The notes: a model not told the origin generated them from the letters alone. A DNA stretch of 64,000 nucleotides from Mycobacteriaceae bacterium (GCA_903970145.1 CAJCHO010000114.1:62001-126000); one strand, 5' to 3'; counted from the first letter of the stretch, positions 1 through 9,520 are shown. A program made the numbers and translations.

Positions 1-1
1 T

Positions 2-298
2 GTCGCAGAAGAATTGATCGCGCAACATGGCGCCGTCAGCGAACCGGTTGCGCAGGCCATGGTGGCGGGTGCCCTGGTGCACAGCGAAGCGGACATCGCT
101 GTAGCAATCACAGGGATCGCCGGGCCGGGAGGTGCAGTTCCAGGTAAACCGGTCGGCACGGTGTGCTTCGCCTTTCAGCGCAGGGGCGAGGCGGCCCTTG
201 TCAGTACCCTGCATTTTCCCGGTGATCGCGCCGCAGTACGTCGTGCTGCCAGCCAGCATGCTCTGCGCGGCATCGCCGATCTAGTTCAGCTGCCTTAG
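2..298 (+). CDS. CinA-family amidohydrolase C-terminal domain (PncC-like), 5' truncated by window edge
   Basis: The visible 98 residues match the C-terminal nicotinamide-nucleotide amidohydrolase domain of the CinA family, which deamidates NMN to nicotinate mononucleotide in pyridine-nucleotide salvage. The diagnostic stretch is ITGIAGPGG followed by KPVGTV. The reading frame is open to the left edge, so the true start lies outside the window; the TTG at 14 is not a credible start. Whether this is a stand-alone PncC or the end of a two-domain CinA with an N-terminal MoaB-like domain cannot be told here. The stop at 296-298 is followed by about 310 non-coding bases. Confidence 0.85.
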   Translation, partial: VAEELIAQHGAVSEPVAQAMVAGALVHSEADIAVAITGIAGPGGAVPGKPVGTVCFAFQRRGEAALVSTLHFPGDRAAVRRAASQHALRGIADLVQLP

Positions 299-611
299 TT
301 CGCGGTGGTCTGAGCAACCTGACGAGTTTGAACTTCCTAAGAAACTGGCGCGCTTGAATCTTCGCAACTCAGGCATTTTGGACGAGGGGGGATAGGCCTC
401 GCTGTGCCCAGCCCGCGAATGGCAGCGCTTGCCGATGCTCGCCGCGTGGTCTGTGAGGCCCCGAATCGAACTCATCGGCCGGGTCTCTCGTAGGTTGACG
501 CGGTCAGTAGGCAACTCTGATCATGTGCCAAGAAGCGCAATCTCAGCGATTTTCAGTTGCGAAGCGCTCTCGCGTGGTGCTAGTATTACTCGGTATTACT
601 CGGAGTCTACT
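299..611. other. Intergenic region; holds the vapBC promoter and operator
   Basis: There is no convincing coding frame here. The short open frames on both strands have no ribosome-binding site and no recognisable motif. Only the last 55 bases, next to the downstream antitoxin gene, show promoter and repeat structure. No tRNA-like or rho-independent terminator structure is evident after the cinA stop. Confidence 0.5.
557..603 (+). promoter_or_regulatory. Putative vapBC promoter with tandem 10-bp operator repeat
   Basis: A TTGCGA hexamer at 557-562 and a TAGTAT hexamer at 581-586 are 18 bases apart and form a plausible sigma-70 promoter. Two perfect, adjacent copies of TATTACTCGG occupy 584-593 and 594-603, overlapping the -10 end and lying just 8 bases before the antitoxin ATG. 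In VapBC and AbrB-type modules the antitoxin-toxin complex binds repeated sites over its own promoter, so this is a natural autoregulatory operator. The repeat is seen directly; its role is inferred. Confidence 0.45.
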
Positions 612-845
612 ATGGAATCTACTTCGGTCACAAGCAAAGGTCAGGTCACGATACCCAAGGGCGTTCGCCAGCAGTTGGGGATTCGGCAGGGGACCCGGGT
701 CCGCTTTGAACTTGTCGGCGATCATGCCGAACTGCGAGTGGAGAGTTCGCCCTCGGAAGTTACGACTAGTGGATTCGGAATGCTGAAGAGTCGGCGGTCC
801 GCGGTACCGGCGGACCTTGATCCCGCGACGTTGCTCAAGCCATGA
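612..845 (+). CDS. AbrB/SpoVT-type antitoxin (VapB-like)
   Basis: This 77-residue protein opens with TSVTSKGQVTIPKGVRQQLG, the typical swapped-hairpin AbrB/MazE-type DNA-binding fold (residues about 3-48). The C-terminal 30 residues are the likely toxin-binding tail. It should neutralise the PIN-domain RNase encoded immediately downstream and repress the shared promoter with it. The stop overlaps the toxin start (ATGA at 842-845), which implies translational coupling. The ATG at 612 was chosen over a longer in-frame extension from 429 because the AbrB fold begins exactly here and the direct-repeat operator sits just upstream. Confidence 0.85.
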   Translation: MESTSVTSKGQVTIPKGVRQQLGIRQGTRVRFELVGDHAELRVESSPSEVTTSGFGMLKSRRSAVPADLDPATLLKP

Positions 846-1258
846 TTGGTCTCGATACCAACGTTCTTGCGCGCTACTACATCGAGGACAAGCGGGACGC
901 CGAGTCGGATCGCCAAAAATTGGCTGCAAGACAGCTCATTGATTCCGGCCGACCTCTCATGGTCGCGAAGACGGTAATCCTTGAACTCGAGTGGGTCATG
1001 CGGGGCTACTACCGGTTCTCCCAGAAGGAGACTCTCGGAGCCCTGCGTCATTTGTTGCAGATGGCGCACGTAATGATTGAAGATCGAGCGGCGATCGAGC
1101 AAGCTCTTTCCCTCTGTACCGCAGGCGTCGATCTTGCCGACGCGCTCCATCACTCGAGCTACCGAAGCTGTGCCAGCATGGCGTCGTTCGACGACCGGAA
1201 ATTCGCTAGACGAGCCAAGAAGCTTGGGATCTCACCTACCGTCTTCGTCCCAAGCTGA
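842..1258 (+). CDS. PIN-domain RNase toxin (VapC-like)
   Basis: The 138-residue protein is a PIN-domain endoribonuclease of the VapC type. The acidic metal-binding residues are visible in order: Asp in GLDTNVL near residue 5, Glu in ILELEWV near 47, Asp in VDLADALHH near 100, and Asp in SFDDRKF near 118. VapC toxins cleave specific tRNAs or rRNA when released from the antitoxin. The ATG overlaps the stop of the AbrB-type antitoxin gene by 4 bases, the normal order for this module. All four acidic residues are present, so the toxin appears intact. The RNA target cannot be inferred. Confidence 0.88.
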   Translation: MIGLDTNVLARYYIEDKRDAESDRQKLAARQLIDSGRPLMVAKTVILELEWVMRGYYRFSQKETLGALRHLLQMAHVMIEDRAAIEQALSLCTAGVDLADALHHSSYRSCASMASFDDRKFARRAKKLGISPTVFVPS

Positions 1259-1356
1259 TCGGATTCAGACACCCAATCGGGCGTGTCGATACAGGCGCTG
1301 CGCCGCTAGCGTCGAGGAACTTCGCGTTTCTTCGCGCCAGCGCAGCTCGTCCTTGC

Positions 1357-2235
1357 CTAGGCAGGGCTCCTCGCCGGGCTCTTGCGCGCCATGTTGATCG
1401 AGTCGCGTGTCTGGACCGCGACTGAGCGAGCGTGATGTCCGAAGTCTTCGCCCTGGGCAGCGTAGAGAATGGCGCGTGATGAATTGATGATCATGCCACC
1501 AGCTGCCGTCGCGCCAGCGCGCACGCTTGCCTCCACGTCGCCTCCTTGCGCACCGATGCCCGGTACCAAGAGGGGCATGTCGCCGACAATTGTGCGCACG
1601 CGCGCCAGTTCCGCGGGATAGGTCGCGCCGACTACCAGTCCACATTGACCAGTCGAGTTCCACTTCGTCGTAACCAGGTGCGCGATGTGCTCGTAGAGTG
1701 GTACGCCTCCGACTTCCAGCATCTGCAGATCGGCGCTGCGCGGATTGGAAGTGCGGCACAGGATGATCGCGCCCTTCAGGGGATCGGCGAGAAAAGGTTC
1801 AATCGAGTCAAAGCCCAGATAGGGCGACAGTGTTACCGCGTGGGCACCAAAGCGCTCGAATGCCTCGCGGGCGTATTGCTCCGCGGTCGGACCGATGTCA
1901 CCGCGCTTGGAATCAAGCACCACCGGTATATCGGGATAGCGCGTAGCAATATATTTGATCAGCGCTGCAAGTTGATCTTCGGCATGTTCGGCCGCGAAAT
2001 AGGCGATTTGCGGCTTGTAGGCACACACGAGGTCGTGTGTAGCGTCGACGATCTCGCGACAAAACTCGAAGATGGCGTCGTCACGCCCCCGCAGATGGCT
2101 TGGCAGGCGTCCCATGTCCGGATCCAGACCCACACAGAGCAGTGTCTTCGCGTCGCTCCAACGGGCTATGAGGAGTTCGGCAAAGCTGGCCGCGCGACGC
2201 TCTAGGGATTGGGACGGTACAATATTGGTCTGCAC
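1357..2235 (-). CDS. pyrF: Orotidine 5'-phosphate decarboxylase, type 2
   Basis: This 292-residue protein decarboxylates OMP to UMP, the last step of de novo pyrimidine synthesis. The catalytic core [14 protein letters not shown] contains the conserved Asp-Lys-Asp network; CVGLDPD near the N-terminus and [11 protein letters not shown] near the C-terminus are also typical. The length and the [12 protein letters not shown] segment match the longer subfamily 2 rather than the 230-residue E. coli type. The start is GTG at 2235. A perfect TATAAT on the minus strand (2247-2252) lies only 11 bases before it, so the mRNA leader would be about 4-5 bases with no ribosome-binding site. No methionine lies further in before the conserved region. 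It is divergent from the EamA exporter. Confidence 0.93.
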   Translation of the reverse strand: MQTNIVPSQSLERRAASFAELLIARWSDAKTLLCVGLDPDMGRLPSHLRGRDDAIFEFCREIVDATHDLVCAYKPQIAYFAAEHAEDQLAALIKYIATRYPDIPVVLDSKRGDIGPTAEQYAREAFERFGAHAVTLSPYLGFDSIEPFLADPLKGAIILCRTSNPRSADLQMLEVGGVPLYEHIAHLVTTKWNSTGQCGLVVGATYPAELARVRTIVGDMPLLVPGIGAQGGDVEASVRAGATAAGGMIINSSRAILYAAQGEDFGHHARSVAVQTRDSINMARKSPARSPA

Positions 2236-2262
2236 AGTAGTTGAGAATTATACCGAATCCGC

Positions 2263-3204
2263 GTGCAAACCCTCGACTTGCCGCCGGCTTTACTGTCCGC
2301 AAACTTGAATCAGACTCATACCTTCACCCCGCGTCAGCTCATGCTGCTCGCAATCCTGACCGTCTTCTGGGGATTCAACTGGACGGTACTGAAATTCGGT
2401 GTCCTGGAGCTACCGCCGGTTTGGTTCCGCCTGCTGGGTCTGGCTGGCGGGACGGCCCTGATCGGCATCTATGCGCGTGTCACGGGGGTATCGCTAGCAG
2501 TGCCTACAGGTAACTGGTGGCGAATTTTCGGGCTGGCACTACCCAATATCACGCTCTGGATGTTGCTGGGCATCTACTCGATCGCCCTGCTCCCTTCAGG
2601 GCGAGCCGCCATCCTCGGCTACACCATGCCGATCTGGGCCGCAGTCATCGGCGTGATCTTCTATGGCGAGCGCCCGGGAATGCGCACCTGGTTCGGGGTT
2701 GCGTGCGCAGGCGCGGCAACCTTGCTGCTGGTTGCCGGCGAATTCGACGCCATGCGTGGCAGCCCGCTCGGGACGGGCTTGATGCTGCTGGCGGCGGTGC
2801 TCTGGGGTTGGGGCACCCACCTGTTGCGGCGCAGCCCTCTAAAAATGAATACCGTGGCGCTGACCTTCTGGATGCTCGCCATGTCGGTCGTGGTGCTACT
2901 CGTTTTTAGCGCCCTGGTCGAATTCGATCGCTGGACGCTGCCGGTTGGCAGCCAGTGGTGGCCGATCCTCTATAACGCGGTGTTTGTGCTCGCATTGTGC
3001 AATGTCATCTGGTTCTCGCTGGCGCGCTCGATGCACCCGGTGGCCAGTGGCCTGTCAGGCATGCTGATTCCCGTAGTGGGTGTCTTCTCAGGCCTCATCG
3101 TGCTCGGGGAAGTCCCGCATTGGCGCGATGAGCTTGCCCTGGTACTGATACTGGTCGCGCTGGCAACGACCGTGTGGAGCTCCGCTCCGGGTGCGGCGCG
3201 TTAG
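2263..3204 (+). CDS. EamA/DMT-family membrane transporter
   Basis: This is an inner-membrane protein of about 313 residues with roughly ten hydrophobic segments in two EamA-type repeats (first half about residues 27-155, second half 165-310). The FWGFNWTVLKFG segment in the first helix and the SGLSGMLIPVVGVFSG segment near the end are typical of drug/metabolite exporters. Substrate is unknown; relatives export amino acids or metabolites. The start is uncertain: GTG at 2263 has no clear ribosome-binding site, and ATG at 2341 (residue 27), at the first helix, is a reasonable alternative. It is divergently arranged with pyrF. Confidence 0.85.
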   Translation: MQTLDLPPALLSANLNQTHTFTPRQLMLLAILTVFWGFNWTVLKFGVLELPPVWFRLLGLAGGTALIGIYARVTGVSLAVPTGNWWRIFGLALPNITLWMLLGIYSIALLPSGRAAILGYTMPIWAAVIGVIFYGERPGMRTWFGVACAGAATLLLVAGEFDAMRGSPLGTGLMLLAAVLWGWGTHLLRRSPLKMNTVALTFWMLAMSVVVLLVFSALVEFDRWTLPVGSQWWPILYNAVFVLALCNVIWFSLARSMHPVASGLSGMLIPVVGVFSGLIVLGEVPHWRDELALVLILVALATTVWSSAPGAAR

Positions 3205-3295
3205 GGACGCGTCCGGTGCTGGTCAGGGTGCGCACACTCAGGTATCTTTACTAAACTCGATAACCGGCCATCCTAATGGCCTGAGGATAGTAGCG

Positions 3296-5563
3296 ATGTT
3301 CCCCCTGCATTCCCTCGCAGGCCGCCTGTTCAGAGCAATCATTCCCTGGTACCTGCTCTCGGTACTGATCGTGGCAAGCCTGCAGCTGGGTGTCGAGTTC
3401 ATCAACAATGCGCGCAAGATCGCCACGGTCGAGGTCGCGACGATTTACAAGTCCTACCGGGACAGCCTCGCAGATGCGCTGTGGAACGAGGACGACAAGC
3501 TGGTAGGCACCATCGCCGCAGGCATGAAGGAAAATCCGTTCGTCACCTATGTGGAGGTGTCAGACGATCGCGAACAGATCAAGAGTTCGCACGGTACCGC
3601 GCCGACCCATCCAGTAGCCAGCGACGGGCTGTTCGAGGTCTACGCGAAGGTGCCGCTCGTCCACAACACCGGCCAGAGCAGCACTCCGGTCGGCACGCCC
3701 GTGCTCTACTCGGATGCATCGTCGCTTGCTTTACAGACCGTAAAGACTCATCTGGAAGTGATCCTGGAAAACTTCCTGATCGATTCGATCGCGCTCGCCT
3801 TCCTGTTTTTCTGGATCATCCAGCGCGGTGTGTCGCGGCCGCTCGCCGGAGCGGCGCGCACGATCGCCATGTGGAAGCTCGATGACCGGGCCATCGAGCC
3901 GATCGAATATCCCTATGACGATGAACTCGGGGTGATGATCGGGTCCCTCAATGAGAGCCGGCGCCGCGTCGCCCAGGCAGCGACTGAACTGGGCATGGCC
4001 AACGAGACGCTGGAGGAGGAACACGCGCGCCTGTTGGGCATCATCGATTCGGCCATGGACGCCATCATTACGGTCGACGAATCGCAGCACATCATCGTCT
4101 TTAATGGCGCGGCTGAACGGATGTTCCGCTGTCAGGCGAGCGACGTGCTCGGCGAAACGCTCGAGCGTTTCATCCCCGAGAAGGTGCGTGAGCGACACCA
4201 TGCCCACGTTGCCAAGTTCGGCCGTTCGCGCGTGCGGTCGCGTGCGATGGGCACGGGCCTCGAAATCTGTGGGCGACGCAGCGACGGTGAGGAGTTTCCG
4301 ATCGAGGCCTCGATCTCGGCGGTCGACGTGGCCGGGCGCCGCCTGTTCACGGTGACGCTGCGCGACATCACCGAGCGGCGCCGCGCCGAAGAGGAGCGTC
4401 AGCGCTTTCGTAGCCGGCTTGAACAATCGCAAAAGCTCGAGGCCGTGGGAACGCTGGCCGCGGGAATTGCGCACGACTTCAACAATATTCTGGCGGCGAT
4501 CGCCGGTAACGTGGAGCTGGTGCGCCAGGATCTCGATCCGGCGCACGCCGCACAGGACGCATTACTCGAGATGCGCAAGGCAAGTCGCCGCGGCCGCGAT
4601 CTGGTCGGGCAAATCCTGACCTTTAGCCGCAAGCATGCCGCCGAGAAGACTGCCACCCAGCTGGGGCCGATCGTGCAGGACTCGCTGCGCATGTTGCGCT
4701 CGACCATGCCGGCGGGTATCGAGCTCAACTGCACTATCGAAGAAAATCTCCCGACCATCCTCGGCGACCGGGTACAGCTGGGTCAGGTAACGATCAATCT
4801 GTGTACCAACGCCTGGCAGGCGATCGAGCTCGTGTTCGGGCGCATTGATGTCGATGTGCGCCTGGCCCACACGAGTGCGGTGGCCGCAGCCGGTGCGCGC
4901 GGCGAGGCGACAAATTATGTCCAGCTCACGGTGCGCGATAACGGCGTCGGAATGGACAGCGCAACCCTCGCACAGATTTTTGATCCCTTTTTCACCACCA
5001 AGCCGGTTGGCCAGGGCACCGGACTCGGGCTCGCGATGGTGCACGGGATCGTTACTGACCATGGTGGTTTCATCGACGTGCAGTCCCGGCCAGGCGAGGG
5101 CACGACCGTTACGCTGCTCTTGCCAGTGACCAGTGAACCGGCGGCCTCGCTCGAGGATGCTTCGCCAGTACAACCGCGCGGCGACGGTTCGCACATCCTC
5201 TATATCGATGATGATCCGGCGCTCGTCCTCTTGACCAAGCGCCAGCTTGAGCGGCTGGGCTATCGGGTCAGCGCATTCGAATCCGGGGCCGACGCCTTGC
5301 AGGCGTTCAACGACGACCCCTATCTCTACGACCTCGCGATTACCGATTACAACATGCCCGGCGAGTCGGGCATTGAGGTCGCAAAGACGCTGCTTGGACG
5401 CCGTCCCGACCTGGCGGTGGTGCTGGTGTCGGGCTACATCACTGAAGAACTCAACGCGCAGGCCAGCGCGATCGGTATTCGCGCAGTCCTCTTTAAGCCC
5501 GATACCATCGAGGATCTGTCGCGCACCATCCACCAGCTGCGCGCCGAGATGCCACGGGTCTAA
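3296..5563 (+). CDS. Hybrid sensor histidine kinase (TM sensor-PAS-HisKA-HATPase-REC)
   Basis: This is a 755-residue membrane-bound hybrid kinase. Helix 1 is about residues 11-31, followed by a periplasmic sensor of about 130 residues, helix 2 about 160-178, a HAMP-like linker, and a PAS domain starting near 245. The dimerisation domain contains GIAHDFNNILAA with the phospho-accepting His393. The ATPase has an N box (NLCTNAWQAI), DNGVGMD and a G box (GTGLGL). A C-terminal receiver has IDDDP and AITDYNMPG with Asp684 and a lysine in LFKPD. The ATG at 3296 fits the start of the membrane anchor with GAGGAT upstream; a longer frame would run into the exporter gene. No response regulator lies alongside; the next gene is a PIN toxin. 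The signal sensed is unknown. Confidence 0.9.
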   Translation: MFPLHSLAGRLFRAIIPWYLLSVLIVASLQLGVEFINNARKIATVEVATIYKSYRDSLADALWNEDDKLVGTIAAGMKENPFVTYVEVSDDREQIKSSHGTAPTHPVASDGLFEVYAKVPLVHNTGQSSTPVGTPVLYSDASSLALQTVKTHLEVILENFLIDSIALAFLFFWIIQRGVSRPLAGAARTIAMWKLDDRAIEPIEYPYDDELGVMIGSLNESRRRVAQAATELGMANETLEEEHARLLGIIDSAMDAIITVDESQHIIVFNGAAERMFRCQASDVLGETLERFIPEKVRERHHAHVAKFGRSRVRSRAMGTGLEICGRRSDGEEFPIEASISAVDVAGRRLFTVTLRDITERRRAEEERQRFRSRLEQSQKLEAVGTLAAGIAHDFNNILAAIAGNVELVRQDLDPAHAAQDALLEMRKASRRGRDLVGQILTFSRKHAAEKTATQLGPIVQDSLRMLRSTMPAGIELNCTIEENLPTILGDRVQLGQVTINLCTNAWQAIELVFGRIDVDVRLAHTSAVAAAGARGEATNYVQLTVRDNGVGMDSATLAQIFDPFFTTKPVGQGTGLGLAMVHGIVTDHGGFIDVQSRPGEGTTVTLLLPVTSEPAASLEDASPVQPRGDGSHILYIDDDPALVLLTKRQLERLGYRVSAFESGADALQAFNDDPYLYDLAITDYNMPGESGIEVAKTLLGRRPDLAVVLVSGYITEELNAQASAIGIRAVLFKPDTIEDLSRTIHQLRAEMPRV

Positions 5564-5594
5564 CGCGGCGCACTGCAAAGGTGGCACCGGGAAG

Positions 5595-6014
5595 TTGACC
5601 CAATTGCGCTACCTGCTCGACACCAACGTCTGCATTTACGTTATAAAGCGTCGCACTCAAGTGCTTATGAGCGTCTTCAATCGATTCGAAGGACAGATGG
5701 CGATTTCGTCAATTACCCTGGCAGAGCTGTTGCACGGCGTCGAGAAGAGCGAATTACGCGATAGAAACCTTCGCGTCGTTGAGGATTTTTCAAACCGACT
5801 TACGGTGCTTCGGTATCCTGACCAGGAGGCCGCCCACTACGGTGCCATTCGTAGCAAGCTCGAAAAGGCGGGGCTCCCCATCGGCGTGAATGACCTCCAC
5901 ATTGCTGCGCACGCAAGGTCGCGAGCGCTGACCTTGGTTACCAACAAGCTGCGCGAATTCGAACGGGTGCGCGGGCTACTTCTAGAGAACTGGGTCTCGA
6001 CGCTGCCTTCCTAG
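5595..6014 (+). CDS. PIN-domain toxin (VapC/VagD-like) without adjacent antitoxin
   Basis: This roughly 139-residue PIN-domain RNase has YLLDTNVCIYVIKRR at the N-terminus, ITLAELLHGVEKS in the middle and GVNDLHIAAHA plus LVTNKLREFERV near the end, which together carry the Asp/Glu/Asp/Asn active site of VagD-like VapC toxins. No ATG lies at the front; TTG at 5595 (with GGGAAG just before) or TTG at 5604 are the candidates. Only 31 bases separate it from the kinase stop at 5563, too few for an antitoxin, and nothing antitoxin-like follows. Base composition is visibly less GC-rich than its neighbours, which suggests transfer. Confidence 0.8.
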   Translation: MTQLRYLLDTNVCIYVIKRRTQVLMSVFNRFEGQMAISSITLAELLHGVEKSELRDRNLRVVEDFSNRLTVLRYPDQEAAHYGAIRSKLEKAGLPIGVNDLHIAAHARSRALTLVTNKLREFERVRGLLLENWVSTLPS

Positions 6015-6116
6015 TCGGATTTGCGCCCTGCTGGCAATGACCGATAGCGCGCAATGCCTTCGCCCAGTCACGTTTCCCCGGTCGTGGGCCAACGTCGGAG
6101 TACACCACCACCGAAG

Positions 6117-6156
6117 AAAAACCCCCGCGCACCAGTCGGTGCGCGGGGGTTTTTTT
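6117..6156. terminator. Bidirectional rho-independent terminator downstream of groEL
   Basis: A perfect 12-bp stem (CCCCCGCGCACC at 6122-6133 with GGTGCGCGGGGG at 6138-6149) and a 4-base loop are flanked by five A on the left and seven T on the right. It can terminate groESL on the minus strand and the PIN-toxin transcript on the plus strand. It begins about 30 bases beyond the groEL stop. Confidence 0.9.
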
Positions 6157-6183
6157 GGAGCAGCTGGCTGGACTGGCCGGCTA

Positions 6184-7854
<1,671 letters not shown>

Positions 7855-7873
7855 TTATGGATCGCGGCGCTGA

Positions 7874-8191
7874 TTAGGCGGCCTTGACGGAAGCGGCGGC
7901 CTTGCCTTCGACAACGGCCATGATGTCTTCTTCGCGCATGACGAGCAGTTCGCTGCCGTCAACCTTGACGGTCTGGCCCGAATACTTGCCAAACAGCACA
8001 CGGTCGCCGACCTTGACTTCGAGGGCGCGGATCGAGCCATCATCGACTGGCTTGCCCTTGCCAACGGCCAGAACTTCGCCCTGATCAGGCTTTTCGGCGG
8101 CGTTGTCGGGTATTACGATTCCAGACGCGGTCTTGGTCTCGTTGTCCAGACGCTTTACGATCACGCGATCGTGGAGCGGACGAAGATTCAT
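7874..8191 (-). CDS. groES: Co-chaperonin GroES (10 kDa)
   Basis: The product is a 105-residue lid protein of the GroEL ring. The start [16 protein letters not shown] is the family N-terminus. The mobile-loop segment (residues about 17-32, [18 protein letters not shown]) and the GEVLAVGKG and VLFGKYSG motifs are all present. An in-frame extension upstream to 8221 is open, but an AAAGGAGA ribosome-binding site lies immediately before the ATG at 8191, so 8191 is taken as the start. The C-terminus has about eight extra residues rich in alanine and lysine. It is first in the groESL operon. Confidence 0.97.
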   Translation of the reverse strand: MNLRPLHDRVIVKRLDNETKTASGIVIPDNAAEKPDQGEVLAVGKGKPVDDGSIRALEVKVGDRVLFGKYSGQTVKVDGSELLVMREEDIMAVVEGKAAASVKAA

Positions 8192-8270
8192 ATTATCTCC
8201 TTTAAATTCATGAACTTGCATGGTATATGGGGCGTCGCCAGGCAGGTTTTCCGCCCGGAACGGGGATTTA

Positions 8271-8297
8271 CCAGCACTCTCCCCTGACGAGTGCTAA
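8271..8297 (-). promoter_or_regulatory. CIRCE operator (HrcA site) of groESL
   Basis: Reading the minus strand, TTAGCACTC is followed by nine bases and then GAGTGCTGG. This is the CIRCE inverted repeat, TTAGCACTC-N9-GAGTGCTAA, with a perfect left arm and 7 of 9 matches on the right. It is the binding site of the heat-shock repressor HrcA, and implies an hrcA gene elsewhere in the genome. The left arm overlaps the last base of the -10 hexamer, so bound HrcA would block RNA polymerase. It lies about 80 bases before the groES ATG. Confidence 0.92.
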
Positions 8298-8324
8298 TTA
8301 TAAGGGCCTTCTGAAGGATTACAA
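8297..8324 (-). promoter_or_regulatory. groESL promoter (sigma-70, possibly also sigma-32)
   Basis: On the minus strand a perfect TATAAT (8297-8302) follows TTGTAA (8319-8324) with a 16-base spacer. The same segment can be read as CTTGTAA, 12 bases, CCCTTATA, which partly resembles a sigma-32 promoter (consensus CTTGAAA and CCCCATNT). The sigma-70 reading is the stronger one. It overlaps the CIRCE operator, which fits heat-inducible repression. Confidence 0.75.
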
Positions 8325-8678
8325 GGGCCGTCCCGGTGCAGCGCTCCCGAGAGGGCCATGTCTTCGAGGCAGCATCATCTGCCCCCAATCACCAGGATAT
8401 ATGGTTCGGGCGGATGGATGGCCGTGAGGGAATGAAACGTCTGAAGGAGCGGACGTAGCTTCGAATTGACCGACCGGGTTGAAACTGCCCCGGTGGAGGG
8501 ATTGCCGGTGCCGACGTCCGCTGAACGCTTCGCGGCACCGCGCCTCGATGAATCACCCTTGTTGGCTCCGCGGCCCGGAAAGCGTCGGGTACGTCCTCCA
8601 TCCTACGCTACCGCCTTCCAATGTGAGCCCTATTGCCGTCTGCCCTTTAAGGCGGTATCACCCATACGTCCTGGCGCA
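8325..8678. other. Non-coding stretch upstream of groESL; nothing recognised
   Basis: About 350 bases lie between the groESL promoter and the stop of the next minus-strand gene. Open frames on both strands lack ribosome-binding sites and protein-like composition. No terminator with a T-tract, tRNA or repeat was found. Confidence 0.5.
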
Positions 8679-9005
8679 TCAGGCTGGCGGAGAGTTGCCA
8701 CCATGAAAGCGGCCAAACGTTCTCGCGGCAAATAGGCTCATGAGTACCAGGCCAGAGCCCAGCGCCAGGACGTGATCGATGGAACGCAGCTCGAAGATCC
8801 CGACCCAGCAGATAAGGACGTAGGCGACGGCCAGATTGAAAAATCCCCATAGCACGTTCACGCTGGAGGAGGAGAGGCCCTCGCCGGGTGGTTTTGCGAA
8901 GGGCGTCTGGAAAGGGCGCCCCATCACTCCACTGGCCAGATGCGGCATTGAATTCGCGAGAAAGGCGCCGCCCAGAAAGTAGGAGAGGTAATGTGTCCAA
9001 TGCAT
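8679..9005 (-). CDS. Small integral membrane protein, function unknown
   Basis: This 108-residue protein has about three hydrophobic helices: an N-terminal one near residues 6-22, one near 55-72 (VLWGFFNLAVAYVLICWVG) and one near 80-97. I do not recognise the family. The ATG at 9005 was chosen because AGGAG lies 8 bases upstream and the upstream extension is polar and poor in character. It is followed downstream, after a gap, by groESL, and its start lies 28 bases after the stop of the MarR gene on the same strand, so the two may be co-transcribed and the protein may belong to the MarR regulon. Confidence 0.65.
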   Translation of the reverse strand: MHWTHYLSYFLGGAFLANSMPHLASGVMGRPFQTPFAKPPGEGLSSSSVNVLWGFFNLAVAYVLICWVGIFELRSIDHVLALGSGLVLMSLFAARTFGRFHGGNSPPA

Positions 9006-9033
9006 GCTTAGCCGCTCCTGTACACGTTGGTGC

Positions 9034-9462
9034 TCACGATTGGATGAGGCGCTTGATGATCTCGCCGGCAGCAAATAATGTCTTGCGCTCATCGGCATTG
9101 AGTTGCGAAATGGCTCCTACCAGCCAGGCCAGTTTCGCGTCCTTGGTGGTTTTCCGGAGTGCGGCGCCGCGGGCGCTCAAGGCAATGTTCACCTGACGAC
9201 CGTCGGTCTTGTGCGGTCTGCGCTCGACGATGCCCTTTTTCTCCAGCATAGCCACCGTGCTTCCCATCGACTGCGGCTTCACGCCTTCGGCGCGCGCCAG
9301 TTCGGCAGTGGTGGCGGGACCTTCCTGCGCGAGGTGTGCCATCACCAGCGATTCCGTCAAGGAGAGCCCTTCCGGGGCGACTGCGCTGCGCACGCGCCGC
9401 ACCAGAATCCCGATCGACTGGGTAAGGTCGATGACGGCTTGGTCGATTCTTTTTTCAGGCAT
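9034..9462 (-). CDS. MarR-family transcriptional regulator
   Basis: The 142-residue protein has the MarR winged-helix layout: an N-terminal dimerisation helix, a recognition region around residues 45-75 (TTAELARAEGVKPQSMGSTVAML) and the wing with the typical RRPHKTDGRQVNIAL segment near 83-97. MarR proteins are usually repressors released by phenolic ligands or oxidants. A perfect double palindrome lies 33 bases upstream of the start and is a natural autoregulatory site. The small membrane protein downstream and glutathione reductase upstream, both on this strand, are the likely neighbours under its control. The ligand is unknown. Confidence 0.88.
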   Translation of the reverse strand: MPEKRIDQAVIDLTQSIGILVRRVRSAVAPEGLSLTESLVMAHLAQEGPATTAELARAEGVKPQSMGSTVAMLEKKGIVERRPHKTDGRQVNIALSARGAALRKTTKDAKLAWLVGAISQLNADERKTLFAAGEIIKRLIQS

Positions 9463-9494
9463 GACCCTTGCATCATACAGAAAGACAGGAAAAC

Positions 9495-9520
9495 TGGCAA
9501 GTTTATCTTGCCAGATAAAC
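9495..9520. promoter_or_regulatory. Overlapping perfect palindromes upstream of marR (putative operator)
   Basis: Two interlocked inverted repeats are visible. TGGCAAG (9495-9501) and CTTGCCA (9507-9513) flank 5 bases, and GTTTATC (9501-9507) and GATAAAC (9514-9520) flank 6 bases. Both are perfect 7-bp arms, and the second arm pair begins where the first ends. The position just upstream of the MarR start suggests a MarR-dimer operator. The binding is inferred. Confidence 0.6.

Noticed and set aside
35-298. Possible internal start for the truncated cinA gene
   Set aside because: The conserved domain already runs to the left edge in frame, so the gene continues outside the window.
3191-3295. 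Extended N-terminus for the first hybrid kinase
   Set aside because: The extension begins inside the exporter gene, is polar, and the ATG at 3296 starts the membrane anchor after a GAGGAT site.
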